The notes: generated by a model not told the origin, from the letters alone. 64,000 nucleotides of DNA from Filosporella fistucella (GCA_030077755.1 JAQJZZ010000010.1:4898001-4962000); one strand, 5' to 3'. Shown: positions 1 to 12,862, counted from the first letter of the stretch. A program made the numbers and translations.

Positions 1-2788
1 GGTGACGGAGGAGTTTTAGCAAGGGAGGCTGACGACGGTGTATCACTGGGTAGCGGCGTTTTTGGTGGTGGGGATGTATTGGCACCTAGATTTGCGAAAC
101 TAAAACCTGCTGGCTTGGGTTTGTCAACTGCAGCTGGACCAAAATTGAAACCCGTGGAAGCGGGCTTTGGAGGCACTGTCGAAGTGGAAGTCGGCGTTCC
201 AAACAACCCAGCCGAGGGAGGAGATGTGAACATCTGGGATTTCGGTGGTGCAGCCGGTGTAGAGGATGGCGTTGTGGATTCGAGTTTCGTTGCTGCTGTC
301 TTGGGCACTTCCTCGGCGTCCATATCAGCATCATTCGACACTGCAGGTTGTGCTGGAGGCGATTTTGCAGCTTCACCCAGCGCGCTGCCAAAAGCTCCGC
401 CGAACAACGAGCCTCCAGATGCTGACGATCTGTCTGGTGCATCGTCTTTTGCAGAAGGGTCTGCTTTGAAAGTAGAACCAAGAACAAACCCACCAGAGCC
501 AAACGGTTTGTTGTCAGTAGTAGAAGCCGAGCCAAATGGGGAGGCGGCTTTGTTGGCTGCAGGAGCGAACAAAGGATTTGGAGTCGCTTGAGAACCAAAT
601 AAATTGCTGGTTCCACTACCAGAAGGAGCTGCAGCATTGGAAAAGCCTCCTTTAGAGGCGAAGGATGCAAAGCCAGAGGCTGCTGGGGCAGCAGATCCTG
701 TATTGGATGAGCCGAAGACAGGAGTATCCTTGGAAAGGCCAGCTTGGCCAAAAGTCGACGTTGTAGCGGTTGATCCAGAGCCCCAGGGTGAGGCCCGATT
801 CCCTAAAGCCGGAGTACTAGTAGCACCAAAGGCCGGTTGTCCAAAAGCACTTGTGGCTGGAGCTGATGGCGTTGATCCAAAAGTAGAGGAACCAAATGCG
901 GGGCCGGATGGTTTTGCTCCAAAGGTGGATGAACCGAAAGCGGGTGCAGTGGGAGCAGGAGTTGAGCCAAAAGTAGAAGCTCCAAATGCTGGTTTTGGCT
1001 GAGTGTTGGCGCTTGAACCAAAGGCCGATGAGCCGAATGCTGGAGTATTACTAGTAGTACCAGCAGATGTTGCCGGTGTTCCCCATGGTGAAGAACCTTT
1101 ACCAAGACCAGAAGCCGCCCCAAACGCACTAGTTGAAGGACCCTGGAGAGATGGTGTACCAAATGCAGTTGTCGCCTGTGGTTTGCCGAAGGCAGGAGTA
1201 TTCGAGGCTGATGAGCCAAATGTCGATTGTCCAAATGCTGGTTGAGCGGGAGCACCAAAGGTGGATTTAGGTGCCGTGTTTGAAGCTGGAGTTTGCTGTG
1301 GAGCCTGGGTTCCTCCAGCAATGGCAAGACCCGGGAACGTCGTTCCTTGTCTAATAGACTCCGTGTAGATAACCCACCAAGCAGCCAGGACCCCATCGTT
1401 ATTCAGAACCATAAGTGCAGGTACTGGGGATGGAGATTCATTAATTTCCTCGGCTGGAAGGGGTTTGAATACTTTATCTTTGCTAGAAAGATCGAAAGCC
1501 AATCCAATTGGGGAAGTATCGTTCAAGTCTGCTGACATCGGCAGTGCTGCCCGTCTCGAATCGTCCAACATTTCTGTCATTGTGAAGACCCCGGTGATTT
1601 TCTCCGCAGGTTTCCCAGCTGATAATGGGACTTTCGACCTGGTGAAAATACCAATGTCCGCAGAAGCTGTTGAGGCAATCACAAGTAAATCCTGAAGATT
1701 GGGAGGAAATTCTCGCAGGCGTAGTAGAAAGTGGTGTGGGGGTGATCGATTAAGTCCAAATGGGCCGGCAGGATCTGATATCTTCTGGAACATGAAATTC
1801 GACTGATTTGCTTGCTCTCTGGTAACAATGTGAAATGAGGAGGAGGGTGCCTGACTATTATCATAATTTGACGGAGTATGTACCACTAAGAAAACATGAT
1901 TTTCCAACCAAGTTATCGAGGACACTGTGACCAATTAGTCTGTTTCCATGATATGAGAGAATTGTACAAACCGTGATCAGACGCAGACACATTTGGGGGT
2001 CTGGGAATTTCAGCTTTGCCCTGGCCATCTGGTGTCATTTGGTATGCGGTGCCATCAATTAACCCGGCTACCAGCTGCTTCCCTCTAGCACTCCACGATA
2101 TGCAGCTTACACCCTCTTTCAAGACTTGGCCATTTGGTCCAGACACAAAATTTTGGTCTTTCAAGTTCACCATCATCAATTTTCCATCGTTGGTCACAAG
2201 AGACACCAGTTCCCCTTGAGTAGGATTCGGAATGAGGGCTCTCAAAGCTTGACCATTTGTTGAGATCTGGAACTTGGGGTCCTTCAAGCCTTGTAACAGT
2301 CCCTGGACATCATAGACAGCCAATCCCCCTCCTTGCTCTGCCGATAATATTAAATATGATTCGTCTGATGAGAATGTGAGCTGGGATATTCTCATTGGCA
2401 TATCAATCTTCAATTCTGGTGTAAACGGCTTCGTGTTGCCATCTCCGGATACTGGGCCCTCAAAAGCCTTCCGAACTGATTCGGTCCTTGCTACAATAAC
2501 AGCATCTGGCCCTGCTGCTGCAACCAGTCCTTTGTTGGAAGCTATACTCATCAGAGAAGCTGTCGGTGGGGGAAGTTGATCGGCAGGCCATGGCGTAGGA
2601 AGCAATTGAACTTTGGACTCTCCAGAGAGAGCAGAGAATCCTAGACCCTGTACTAAAGTTAGTTATTGGAAAGTAATTACTCGCGTGCAACATACCTCTG
2701 TTTGTATATCTTCAAGATCGGGTCCATTTTGCGCGTTGATACCAGCAGGTGCTCCTGCGGCAGAAGGGCTTCCAAAACTAAACGCCAT
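1..2788 (-). CDS. NUP159: FG-repeat nucleoporin, Nup159/Nup214 type (C-terminus cut by window edge)
   Basis: Cytoplasmic-face nuclear pore protein. In yeast Nup159 docks the DEAD-box helicase Dbp5 for mRNA export. Exons on the minus strand are 2788-2696, 2647-1972 and 1924-1 (open at the edge). The two introns are 48 and 47 bp and both close in frame. The start was chosen because it gives MAFSFGSPSA and runs into the conserved N-terminal beta-propeller (roughly residues 1-430), with blade-like segments such as LTFSSDESYLILSAEQGG and CISWSARGKQLVAG. From about position 1250 down to 1 the protein becomes Ser/Thr/Pro/Ala-rich with about 25 FG motifs (AFGSS, TFGST, LFGSQ types), the classical FG transport region. 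The C-terminal coiled coil expected of the family lies outside the window. The head faces PUP1 across a 460-bp shared upstream region. Confidence 0.93.
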
Positions 2789-3248
2789 AACGTGTGCAAT
2801 GTAGCCGGCTTTTGGGGGCGTTAAACTTCATGAAATACTCCTCCGCATTTGAGGATGTTGGTGATTTTAAGTCGCGATCGAAATGTCGTAGAGATCCTTA
2901 TTGGGGGATACTCGCTCAAACACCTAGCAGCAAGTCGTAAGCTAGCTCAATTCGAACGTTATAAAGTTGAACTTCAGAGAGTGAATAGTTTCGCACTGCC
3001 TAGCTTGGTACCTGCTTCTGAAGCTGTTCGCGACAAAATATATACGATCACGTGAAGCTGAGCTCCAACAGAAACGCGGGTGTCAGGCAGCATCCAGACC
3101 TCGCGTTCAGCTAGGTACAACAAACTCACGGATAAGATCCCCATCAACTTTACAGCTCTACGCCTGATATCTTGACCTCTCTCAGCAAACACCAATACAA
3201 AACGTTCATCATCTAGTCGATTCAGAGCTTTCAGCTCTTCTCATCACC
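2789..3248. promoter_or_regulatory. Divergent upstream region NUP159/PUP1
   Basis: 460 bp between two divergent start codons. It holds a perfect TCACGTGA palindrome at 3048-3055. No Rpn4/PACE-type box (GGTGGCAAA) was seen. The 60 bases before the PUP1 start are pyrimidine-rich, as is usual for fungal leaders. Confidence 0.4.
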
Positions 3249-4252
3249 ATGCCTGGTTTCGACTTCTCCAACCACACTCGAAATGCTGCGCTACATGCAA
3301 GAGGTGTGCCATTGCCAAAGGCTACAAGTACGGGAACGACGATTGTAGGATGTATTTTTGAGGGGGGAGTAGTGGTACGTCTAGCTCTGGAATACCTTTG
3401 GGATGGAAGCCTGAAGGGGGGATGGGATGCTATTTAACTGCCATTCCCCTGGGGCAGTTCCAAGAGTTCCAGCAAGAGCTAATTTTACCCATACAGATTG
3501 CCGCAGATACCAGAGCGACAAGTGGACCTATAGTAGCAGATAAGGTTGGTTTTATTGAAGCTGTTTGAAGCTTGAAGAGAGCCTAACAACAGTATTAGAA
3601 CTGCGAGAAGCTTCATTACATCGCCCCTCAAATCTGGTGTGCTGGAGCCGGAACAGCAGCAGATACCGAATTCACAACCGCCCTCATCTCATCACAGCTC
3701 GAGCTTCACTCTCTATCTACTGGCCGAAAACCACGAGTCGTCACCTGCATGACCATGCTCAAGCAACATCTTTTCAGATATCAAGGTCACATCGGTGCAT
3801 ACTTGGTAGTAGCTGGTGTTGATCCAACTGGCGTTGGGCTCTTCACTGTTCACGCACACGGTAGCACAGACAAGCTCCCATATGTCACTATGGGTAGTGG
3901 TTCTCTTGCCGCCATGTCTGTATTCGAAACCCAATGGAAGTCAAAGATGACCGAGCAGGAGGCTGTTACTCTGGCATCCAATGCTATCCAAGCTGGTATC
4001 TTCAACGATTTGGGATCCGGATCGAATGTTGATGTCTGCATCATTACAAAGGACAAGACGACACTGAAGAGAGGTTACGTCAAGCCTAATGAGAGAAGCA
4101 AGAAGCAGAAGAGCTACATGTTCGCGAGGGGTACAACGGCTATTTTGAATGAGAAGATCATCACCAGAGAGGAAATCAGCAAGTACGTTACGGTACATGA
4201 ATTAAAGGGAGATGAGGCTGCGCTGGGAGAAAAGATGGATCTAGATGTTTAG
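3249..4252 (+). CDS. PUP1: 20S proteasome subunit beta-2 (trypsin-like activity)
   Basis: Catalytic beta-2 subunit of the 20S core. Exons are 3249-3374, 3497-3544 and 3599-4252 (introns of 122 and 54 bp), giving 275 residues, the normal length for the family. A propeptide precedes the autocleavage site and the N-terminal nucleophile threonine in [12 protein letters not shown]. The lysine-containing motif [16 protein letters not shown] follows, then GAGTAADTE and the MGSGS turn typical of beta-type subunits. The C-terminal tail (MDLDV) fits the extended C-terminus known to wrap a neighbouring beta-3 subunit. The exon junctions restore NCEKLHYI, which is highly conserved. Confidence 0.96.
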
Positions 4253-4545
4253 AAGGGAATGATAAAGGAAAACATTTCAAATGTATCAACATTCTGGGCT
4301 GGGAGGCATGGCGCAGAAGTTCCTGTGTACTATCAGCAGTTTACGAAGAATGCGCTTACATGGAGACCTTCAAAGTGTTTTCTTTTGATAATAATCAGAT
4401 TTTGTGATATTCCAAACTCCTACTCGTTTGACCCATTAAAGAAGCACAAGCTTCCAAATTCCGACCGCCCATTAATCGCTGAAGAACGTCACAAACAAAA
4501 TCCCCATAAGAGCAGACTTCTAGCCACCCAATTATCCCAAATTAC

Positions 4546-7509
4546 CTAATGCTGCCCATAAGAAGATTGATGAGGAAGGAAATTGGGGAACTGGAACCCC
4601 GGCATCTCCATCCCTCCCTGCTGATCAGGAGGAAACAATGCATCAAACGCATCCCAATCGATATCCGCCATCGGATCGTCCCCTATATTTTGTTGATAAA
4701 CAGGTTGGCCCTGTCCAGAACCAGAACCAGATCCAGACATGCCAGCCAAATCACCGCTAGCCTCAGGACTCTCAGAATTAGGCAAAGCCCAAAGACTTTC
4801 GCCGTTAGAGACCCCTGAGAACTGCATATTTGGCACTGAAGAAAGAGGCACTCTTCCTACTGCTGGACCAGGAACGCCATGGATTACTCCGCCTTTGGTC
4901 GCATAATTGATAGTTTCCTGTGGTTCGGCGTCTCGAGGTGGTGCTAGGTAATGCATCCCTTGTCCATTCTGCGGAGGCAGATTACTGTCCACGATTCTGG
5001 GTTCGCGCTGTCCAACATGTTTGGCCATGACAACTGGCGCTCGCATACGTCGCATTTTCTGATATATAGTTGTCTTCTGCTTCAATTCAGAGAGGATCTT
5101 TTTGCCTTTCAGTCGGCGAGGTTCACTGGGATTGGTTTCGAATATGTAATCGAGACAAGCCCAAATGCGATCTGCTTCTTTGCGTTGAGGGTAGACGTAG
5201 ACTTCCATGAGAAGGAGAAAGGCAGTATGATATTGGTTATAGGCTCCTCCGTACCAAGCCCATTGGCTGAGTTCGGGGATGGTATCGAGCGCTACAGCTA
5301 TCTCGATGGTAGTAGTTCCTGATGCTAACATTATGTTGCGAAGTCGATCTGGCATTGGAGCTACAACGGAATTATGGTAGCGATGAAGAACCATGATGTG
5401 AAGTCGAGATAACAACAGAGCCTAGGCAATGTCAGTAAAGAGAACCCTATGAACAAATTAGAAGAAAGTACCTTCACCAGCTTCGCGTTCTTTTGAAGCG
5501 GTATCCTGTCATCAATCAAGTGGTCGTATTTTGCTGCCATATTAGCACGAAAAGTCTCGATCTTGCTCAACACGGCAGTAAGACTGATCTTCCTTCTTTC
5601 GATTCTCGGTCTGTCGATCCAAATAGTACGCATCATCTCATTTATCTCAAAGCGAATAAGACAAAAGGTTGAATCTGTCCATCGGTCCGCTGGAGCAGGC
5701 GGTTTTCCTGCTGCATGAAGCTCTACATCATCAACGTTCAGTGGGAGTTTTGTGTCAAACTCTTCACGTCGAATCGTTGGACGTGGACCTTGAGCCTCGC
5801 AGGTTCTTATATCGAGGAAGCAAAGTTGATGCCAAACAAGACGTCTGATATGAGTTTCAAGAGGGTTCATCCCGTAAGTTGTGCCATCTCGATGGAGACC
5901 CATGCATTCTGCCATTCGGATTGCAGCACCCAAAAGTACTGAATGTGCTCTAGACATTTCAGCCCGACATAGTGGTATCTATAAGTAATTAGCAAGCAAG
6001 GCAGCTTACCGACCTTTGAAACTCACCAAGTACATTACAAAAGCTTGCAGCGTTTCAATCTTAGTGGTTCGCAGAAAGTTGGCTCGTGATAGAGCAGTCT
6101 CTGTGCCAAGTTTGAAGTTATCCAACAGACTTAACTTGGATACTCCGAACTCCCGCACAATGTCCGACTCATCCATACTAACAACACCGGAAAACATTGC
6201 TGCAAACACAATCGTTTGCACGGAATTTGGAGGTTCTATGCCTAATGAAACCTCGTCCCAGAATGTATCATATTCTTGCTCGAATGTGGGCCGATGTACT
6301 ATCTGGCATATTGGGTGTACAGACGCAAAGTATTGCTTGATAAGTCTGTCGGCAGCAGTTCGGGAGGGGAGGAAGTCGATAAGGGAGTTAGATTGTGATC
6401 CAGTGCCCCCAAAGAAGAAGCCAGAAGAGGGCATTATATATGATGGCCCTGGCTTTAACCAGTCAGAAGCAGGAGGAAGAGGTGGTCCCTGTTCTGGCGG
6501 TGAGAAACCCGTGGCATTATGCGCATCTCTCTCCTTATTACCTGTCATAACCGTATCTGACATGGTAAATGCGAGCTGTGAAATGCGTTAGCAATAGCTT
6601 TCCATATTATTTCCTCAACTGCTTCATAACGCCAATTCCAAGTCAAAGAAGTGAAGATGAAGACGATCCTAGAGATACAAATGAACCTTGACCAGTTCCG
6701 ATTAATGCCAAATCATGCTCATTCAGGAGAATCACGTGAAGCACTCAGTTTGATACCGATAAGTATCTTCTCGAAGCACTGAGGTCGAGGGGTTGACAAT
6801 ACAGGATTTGCTTCCAGGTACGTAGGCAGAGGCAAGATCGGAAATTCAGGACGATATAATGAAAATAGCCACAAACCTCTTGCGATATCTTGGGTCTGAA
6901 AAAACCACCAATACGTTCTGTGATCCTCATCTTACCCAATTGAATCCCCAGATCCAAAAGATCGTCGTCCTCAGCATCTACCTCATAAGCGGCGTCCACA
7001 ACAGCAAGGGGGGTTGGTTCCAGATCCTTCTCATCCTCATTCGCTGGCAAGTCGTCTTCCGCATCATCTGGCAACGCTCTTTCTTGACCCGGAAAGATAG
7101 CTGAGGCTTGATTCGAGTTCTTGGCTACATCCCGTTCTAACAATCTCTCCAGAGATCCAACCTTCTCCTTAATTTCTGTGAGCTTCAGTTGACTAGCTTG
7201 ATCAAGAGCTGGAGAGAGGAAAACACAGTCCCGATTAAACTTCACACAATTGGTGCAGGGATGACTTTTATTGCATTTGAGTTTACGGCGTCGACACTCC
7301 AGACAACTCGTTATCATCCGATTTCTCCTCCTAATGCGAGGGGCCGGTGAAGACGACGTTGAGGCGCCATTATTGGAATACTGAGGCACAGCTTGGGGCG
7401 GCGACGTTGATAGTGGTGGTTGACCGGTAGATGAGGACCCAGACGGCTCTGAGCTGTTAAATGACACCGGCCCTTGTCTTTGAGGGTTGATCGCGTTCAA
7501 GTAATCCAT
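4546..7509 (-). CDS. Zn2Cys6 fungal transcription factor with fungal_trans domain
   Basis: Sequence-specific nuclear regulator of unknown target. Exons are 7509-6877, 6575-6027, 5978-5472 and 5421-4546, giving 854 residues. Introns are 301, 48 and 50 bp; the first is unusually long for this window and its exact ends are less sure. The binuclear zinc cluster is Cys69-x2-Cys72-x6-Cys79-x5-Cys85-x2-Cys88-x6-Cys95. It is followed by a leucine-zipper-like linker (LTEIKEKVGSLERLLE), a conserved MRITERIGGFFRPKI segment, and the middle homology (fungal_trans) domain with MAECMGLHRDG and RRLVWHQLCFLD. The N-terminus is Ser/Pro-rich. The C-terminus has an acidic aromatic stretch (DIDWDAFDALFPP) that looks like an activation domain. 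I do not recognise a specific orthologue. Confidence 0.92.
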
Positions 7510-8220
7510 AATGTAGCATTCATCAGGTGCACACCGTCTCCAGTCTTTGCTCCACCCGACTCTCCGGGACGACCGCTTGGGATGGATTGATAGGTCGAGT
7601 GGGTTTGAAGAGCCTCGAATGGGCGTTTAGTTCATGCTGTGTGCGGTTCACAATATGCACAAAACGCCAACATTGGTGGTAGATTGGAGATTCGACGTTG
7701 AGGATATTGCTATTACGGCCGAAAGAACGTTGGTGGTGGTTGTTCTGTTGGATGAAAGGATTCGAGTTAGTCAGCACGTATATTTGGCCAATAAAAACGG
7801 CTGAAGTTTGGCTGCCAGTGAGAGGTGGTATCACCCGCTGAGTGTAAGATCATATTATAGATTAAGATTGCTCTCATGCTTCATATTTCATTTCACTGTC
7901 TACTTGGTCCATCTGAAATGCTGCACACTCAATTGCACAGGAGTATGAGTTCAAGGTTCTTTTCCATGCTATCTATCCGTCTAAACGCCGAAGAAACATC
8001 TCCCCGTAGCACCAACGGAAGAAAAATGATGCAAAAGACCAATGCGCGTTGCAAGCCCGAAAATCCTCACATTATTGACTTTGCATAGGCTCATCTTCGT
8101 TGCTCGTGAAGCTGTGCGTAAAATTCTTGATACGATGCTCGCTCCGATAGACAAACCCAAACCAATGCGAAGATACCAAAGAAAATTTCAGCGACCTTGA
8201 TGGAGTCACTGATTTATAGT
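7510..8220. other. Intergenic region between the Zn2Cys6 gene and YDJ1
   Basis: 711 bp holding the putative promoter/leader of the Zn2Cys6 gene and the 3' flank of YDJ1. No gene, tRNA or repeat is recognisable; the short open frames here have neither conserved motifs nor splice support. Confidence 0.5.
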
Positions 8221-9633
8221 TTATTGGGAAGCACATTGGACACGCTCTCCACCTGGGTGTCCATCCTCGTCGTCTTCGTCCATTCCAGTAGCACCTTGGG
8301 CTCGTGCCTGTTGGCTAGGATCGACTTCCTCAAAATCAACAATCTCAGTCATTGTCTCCTTTGGTGGGACTACAGGAGTAGTTGTTTGAGGAAGGATCTT
8401 TTTCAGGGCGTCGAAGGCCGCTGGGTCGGCAGTGAAATGCTTCTCTGGGAACTTGACGTCGAATTGAACATACATGTTGCCAAAATCATGATGGCGGAAT
8501 GAAGGCATACCCTGGCCACGAATCAATTTGATAGAGCCTGTTTCTGTTAGCTCAAGTACCTGACATATTCATAAATATCTTACCTGGGGAGATAACCTCT
8601 CCTGGGAGAATATCGACGCTCAACCATCGATCATCAAGATGCTCGATAAAGATTGTTCCACCAGCAAGAGCAGTAACCAAGTCCACCTCGGCATGGTAGA
8701 AGAGGTCGTCGTCTTTACGTTGGAATCTTGGATGTGGCTTTTGCTCAATCTCGAAGATAACGTCACCAGGCTGGACTCCAGGAGTTTGGTCACCCTCACC
8801 CCTGAACTCAATCTTGTGTCCTGTCCGAACACCACGGTCGACGTGGACGTGGAGAACCTTTCTCTCGACAATTGTCTTCTTGCCGTTGCAGCCTTTGCAC
8901 TTGTCCTTATCCCGGATGATCTCGCCCTCTCCACTACAATCAGGGCAGACAGTCTGGAATCTTTGAATCATAGGGCCCATTTGACGCATCATGGTCTTCA
9001 TTCCGTGACCGTCACAACCAGCACACTTCTTGACCGCACCCTCTTTTCCACCACGACCATCGCACTTAGGGCAAATGACAGACTTCTGGAGAGCGAGTTT
9101 GGATACTTTGCCTCTGTAGACATCTTCCAGGGAGACTTTATGAACATGGTGGATTGTGCGAGCCTTTGGTGGTCCTCGTTGTTGCATTCCGCCACCGAAC
9201 ATACCTCCAAGTCCACCACCGCCAAAAGCTGCAGATCCTCCACCGAAAAATTGGGAGAAGAGATCCTCTGCATTCATGCCACCGGCACCACCAGCACCAC
9301 CTTCCAGTCCCTCCTCACCATATTGATCGTAAATGGAACGTTTTTGAGGATCAGAGAGGACTTCGTAGGCATGTGAGAGATCCTTGAACTTGTCGGCAGC
9401 ATCTGGGTTGTGTGCATTCTTGTCTACACGAATATTAGTCTCCTCTTAAGCCTCGGGGTACAACTTTGAATGCACATACCTGGATGGTGCTTCAGAGCCC
9501 CAATCTTGTACGCCTTCTTTAATTCTGCCTCTGTGCAGTTGGGAGAGACCTGAAATAATCAGTATCCACTTTACACACAGTGATTAAATTTGCTTACACC
9601 CAGGATATCGTAAAACTTGGTATCTTTTGCCAT
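8221..9633 (-). CDS. YDJ1: DnaJ/Hsp40 class A co-chaperone, farnesylation motif at C-terminus
   Basis: Type I J-protein that stimulates Hsp70 ATPase and delivers unfolded clients. Exons are 9633-9598, 9549-9480, 9423-8584 and 8537-8221 (introns of 48, 56 and 46 bp), giving 420 residues; yeast Ydj1 has 409. The J domain at residues 1-70 carries the HPD triad (KHHPDKN), which is split by the second intron. A Gly/Phe-rich linker follows (FFGGGSAAFGGGGLGG). Then come four CxxCxGxG-type zinc-finger repeats (CPKCDGRG, CAGCDGHG, CPDCSGEG, CKGCNGKK) and the two client-binding barrel domains. The chain ends in Cys-Ala-Ser-Gln, the same CaaX box as yeast Ydj1, which is farnesylated, so partial membrane attachment at ER/mitochondria is expected. 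Confidence 0.97.
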
Positions 9634-10812
9634 CTTGAGAGGATGTAGGAGAGGAGAGTTTTGTAGAGCCTGGTCGGGTAATCAACCAGATCTTATTCGA
9701 ATTGGATTCGAGTCTTGCGCCTGGCTTCGAAGGAGGTTGGATCCGCAAGGGTTGACTCTTCTGCAGCCCAAACAATTAGCAAAAGGACTATATTCGCTCA
9801 GGCAATATTGTTGATTGAGTGCGCTATATCTCGAGGGAGTTTTGAAGAACCGACGGTGACGATTCAAGGCAAGAAGAGGTGTACTTACAAATTCGGACTG
9901 AGGCTGACGGCCTTGTTGCGCGCGGATGGATTTGCGATGTAAATCTATTCTATCCACGACAGGAAATTAAAGCTGGTCGGTCTTGGGTCTTGAAGGTTGC
10001 GAAAGTCGACTTCAGAGTCAAAGAAGAATTTTGGTATTAAGGTGAAGAATGATGAGCGAAAGTTCGTTCAAGGCAGAACAAGTTAGGACAAGGGCACCGC
10101 TGATTGATCGGGGGCCCAAGGCGAAATCTCCACGCTTCTACAATGTTCGGTGTGTGAAAGGCTGGAAAACTCAAAAAAAGGCAACCAACAGCGCAGACAA
10201 ACCTCCGGCGGGCAAACAATCTGATGGGACCCAAAACACGTAGAGGTCTAGCCAATTCAATACTACAAATTTATAAAAATGAACTTCTATAAGAGCGTCC
10301 AGGGCGATAATTCTGTTGCATCCCAAAGTCCTTCCAGTCCAAATATAGCATAGTATTCCTTCTGGCCCGCCTCAAGATTCTCGTCAAAAGGGCCAATCAT
10401 AGAATCATAGATTGCCGACACTCTCTTATCGTCACTGATAAGGGGCTACTGCCAAAATGTCACAAATGTGTCATGGGAGGGGCTTGGAGGGGTACATAGA
10501 GTGGGAAGAGGATTTGAGAATGACCGCGTTACATAGCTTAAAGTTAGTATTTCTGTGCAGATAACATTAATAAGGTTCATATAAAAGATATGTACGAAAT
10601 GACCACATCATCTTGCAGATTCATACTTGGAATACAAAGTATTATTTCTGGCAACCCAGATCGTGGCATCTTCTTGGCCGGGTTCATGAGATCTCTAGAT
10701 GTATGTCGGACATTGCCGATACGTGATTGGAACAGCTAACGCAACTAAGAGAATGGTGGAGATATGAACTTTTCTCGAAGGTCCTTCTTCTTTTGTCAAC
10801 AATACAATCAGC
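9634..10812. promoter_or_regulatory. Divergent upstream region YDJ1/FCY1
   Basis: 1.18 kb between divergent start codons. A weak heat-shock-element-like GAA-nn-TTC pair lies at 10058-10065, about 430 bp before YDJ1. Two AGGGG (stress-response-element-like) pentamers lie close together near 10475-10495. These are short matches and only suggestive. No coding gene seen. Confidence 0.3.
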
Positions 10813-11499
10813 ATGAATGACCAAGAAGCATTCGCAATCGCCGTCGAGGAGGCAAAAATCGGTTACAAAGAAGGAGGCGTACCTGTTCGTCACCCCACTC
10901 CTCAACAATTACATGCCACCAGATGCTGAAACTTCTAGATCGGAGCTGCTTTGATTTCCCAGGATGGAAAACTCCTGGGACGAGGCCACAATATGAGAGT
11001 CCAGAAGGGCTCAGCTATTCATCACGTGGGCTCAAAAATGACACTTCCCGTCTTTGACGGCCACTGAAGAAGAACAGGGAGAAACTGCGGCTCTAGAGAA
11101 TTCTGGACGGCTTCCGGCATCAGCTTACAAAGGCGCCACCATGTTCACTACATTGTCGCCTTGTGATATGTGGTCAGTGGAACGCTTGGTGGCTTAGTTA
11201 TCTACATTACTTACCGGGAGTAGCACTGGAGCTTGCATCTTGTATGGCATTGCACGAGTGGTCATTGGAGAAAACAAGACATTTCTTGGAGGAGAGGCAT
11301 ATTTAAAGCAACGAGGAATCGAGGTCGTAGTCCTTGAGAATAAGGAATGCCAAGACCTGATGGAGCTTTTCATCAAAGAAAAGCCTGAAGTCTGGTATGT
11401 GGATTCTGCTGGGCACAATTGATATAATGCTGAATGCTGGGATGTAGGAATGAAGACATTGGCGAAGAAGAACGGGTATACTCGAAGGAATCGAAATAA
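10813..11499 (+). CDS. FCY1: Cytosine deaminase
   Basis: Zinc hydrolase converting cytosine to uracil in pyrimidine salvage (and 5-fluorocytosine to 5-fluorouracil). Exons are 10813-10884, 10939-11025, 11078-11172, 11224-11394 and 11448-11499; all four introns are 51-54 bp and all phases close, giving 158 residues as in yeast Fcy1. The spliced protein contains GYKEGGVPIGA, GRGHNMRVQKGSA, the zinc histidine and proton-shuttle glutamate in H-G-E (joined across intron 2), and the zinc cysteines in SPCDMCTGA (joined across intron 3). The C-terminus (EVWNEDIGEEE) matches the yeast family end. Intron 2 uses an atypical GTGGGC donor. The longest unspliced frame covers only exon 4, so automated callers may miss this gene. 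Confidence 0.95.
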
Positions 11500-11564
11500 T
11501 GTAGTCAGATCGAAGGAGATTGACTCCGTTACAGTATCTATTTTTTTCTATCCAATATGATACA

Positions 11565-12862
11565 TTAGCTGCTAGTCAATCGATGGATCTCTTCGAAGTA
11601 GAACTTCAAATCATCTGGTTTGACTCCAGGCGTTATTCCTGCAGTATATAATTAGTGGTGCCAAGCCTCGAATTCGAAGCTTAAAACTTACCATGACCAA
11701 GATTAGCAATCCACCCTTGCTTTCCACCACCAAATCCCTTCACCATGTGCTCAACTGTTGCAGTTATGTTCTCTCTTTTGCCATATAGGATTCCGGGATC
11801 TGCGTTTCCTTGGAGCACAACTTTTCTGTCGCCCCTGATCTTGACAGCTTCGGCGGGGTCATGTAACCAATCCAAACCAACGACTTGATACCCTAGATCG
11901 CACAACGAGTCCAGTGCATACCAAGCTCCTTTTGCAAAGACAACCATGGGTACAGGTTCCAAATTCTTCTCTTTTAGCCTTTTGGGAAGGTTTTCTGATA
12001 TGTATGCAAGATAAGGTTGCGAGAATTGCTTGAAAGAAGTTGGAGATAATTCGCCCGCCCAAGAATCAAATACTTGAATAAGCTGCACCAATGTTAGTAG
12101 TGGCCAAATATAAAGAATTATCTTAAATACCTGAGCTCCTGCCTTGACCTGTAACGCCAAATACTCCACACAGACCTCAGCAATCTTTTGAAGCATAGCT
12201 TTTGTCTCTTCTGGGTATCTATAAATCCAAGTCTTGGTCTCGATGAAGAGCTTGCTTCCTCCACCCTCGACCATGTAGCAGAACAACGTCCATGGCGCAC
12301 CGCAGAAGCCAAACAATGGAACTCTTCCTTTTAGCTTGTGTCTTGTCATTGTAATTGCCTTATAGACATAATCTAATTCGGCAGCAACATCCACCTTCTT
12401 GTCGAGAACCACTTGGTATTGTCCGTCATCTGGAGATTTCAGTGGTTTCGGGAAATATGGTCCTTTTGCTGGCAGCATCTCTACGGTCATACCTAAAGCT
12501 TGAGGTATGACCAAGATATCAGAGAAAATAATGGCGGCATCCACAAGTCCGGCAAATCGTTCAATTGGCTGCAGTGTCAAGGTAGATGCGATTTCTGGGG
12601 AGCGACAGCAATCGAAGAAGTCGTTGTCGCCTTTTGCTTCATGGTATTCGGGTAGGTACCGTCCAGCTACAATACATGCATTATGTACAGCAATGTTATT
12701 CATGGGAATCAATCATACCTTGACGCATCACCCACATTGGTGGCCTCTCTACCTTCTCACCTGCAAAAGTCAGCGGGGTAATTTCGTAAGTGGTCGTAGA
12801 TATTTACCCCATGCTGTTCTCAGAATAAGGTCATTCTTGAGGGGTTCGAATTCTTGGGCCAT
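11565..12862 (-). CDS. HEM12: Uroporphyrinogen decarboxylase
   Basis: Cytosolic fifth enzyme of haem synthesis; it decarboxylates uroporphyrinogen III to coproporphyrinogen III. Exons are 12862-12808, 12760-12719, 12666-12131, 12082-11692 and 11638-11565, giving 365 residues, the usual length. The first signature, [16 protein letters not shown], is assembled only after splicing of the 42-nt second exon and carries the substrate-binding arginines. The second signature is [19 protein letters not shown]. The catalytic aspartate region is [14 protein letters not shown]. The end reads [12 protein letters not shown], with a histidine typical of the family. The neighbouring FCY1 converges on its 3' side with only 65 bp between stop codons. 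Confidence 0.97.

Noticed and set aside
86..1396. Long open frames on both strands opposite and out of frame with NUP159
   Set aside because: They are by-products of the repetitive FG-coding DNA; the true frame is fixed by the upstream propeller exons.
12840..12856. GGTTCGAATTC resembling a tRNA B-box
   Set aside because: It lies inside the first coding exon of HEM12 and no cloverleaf can be built around it.
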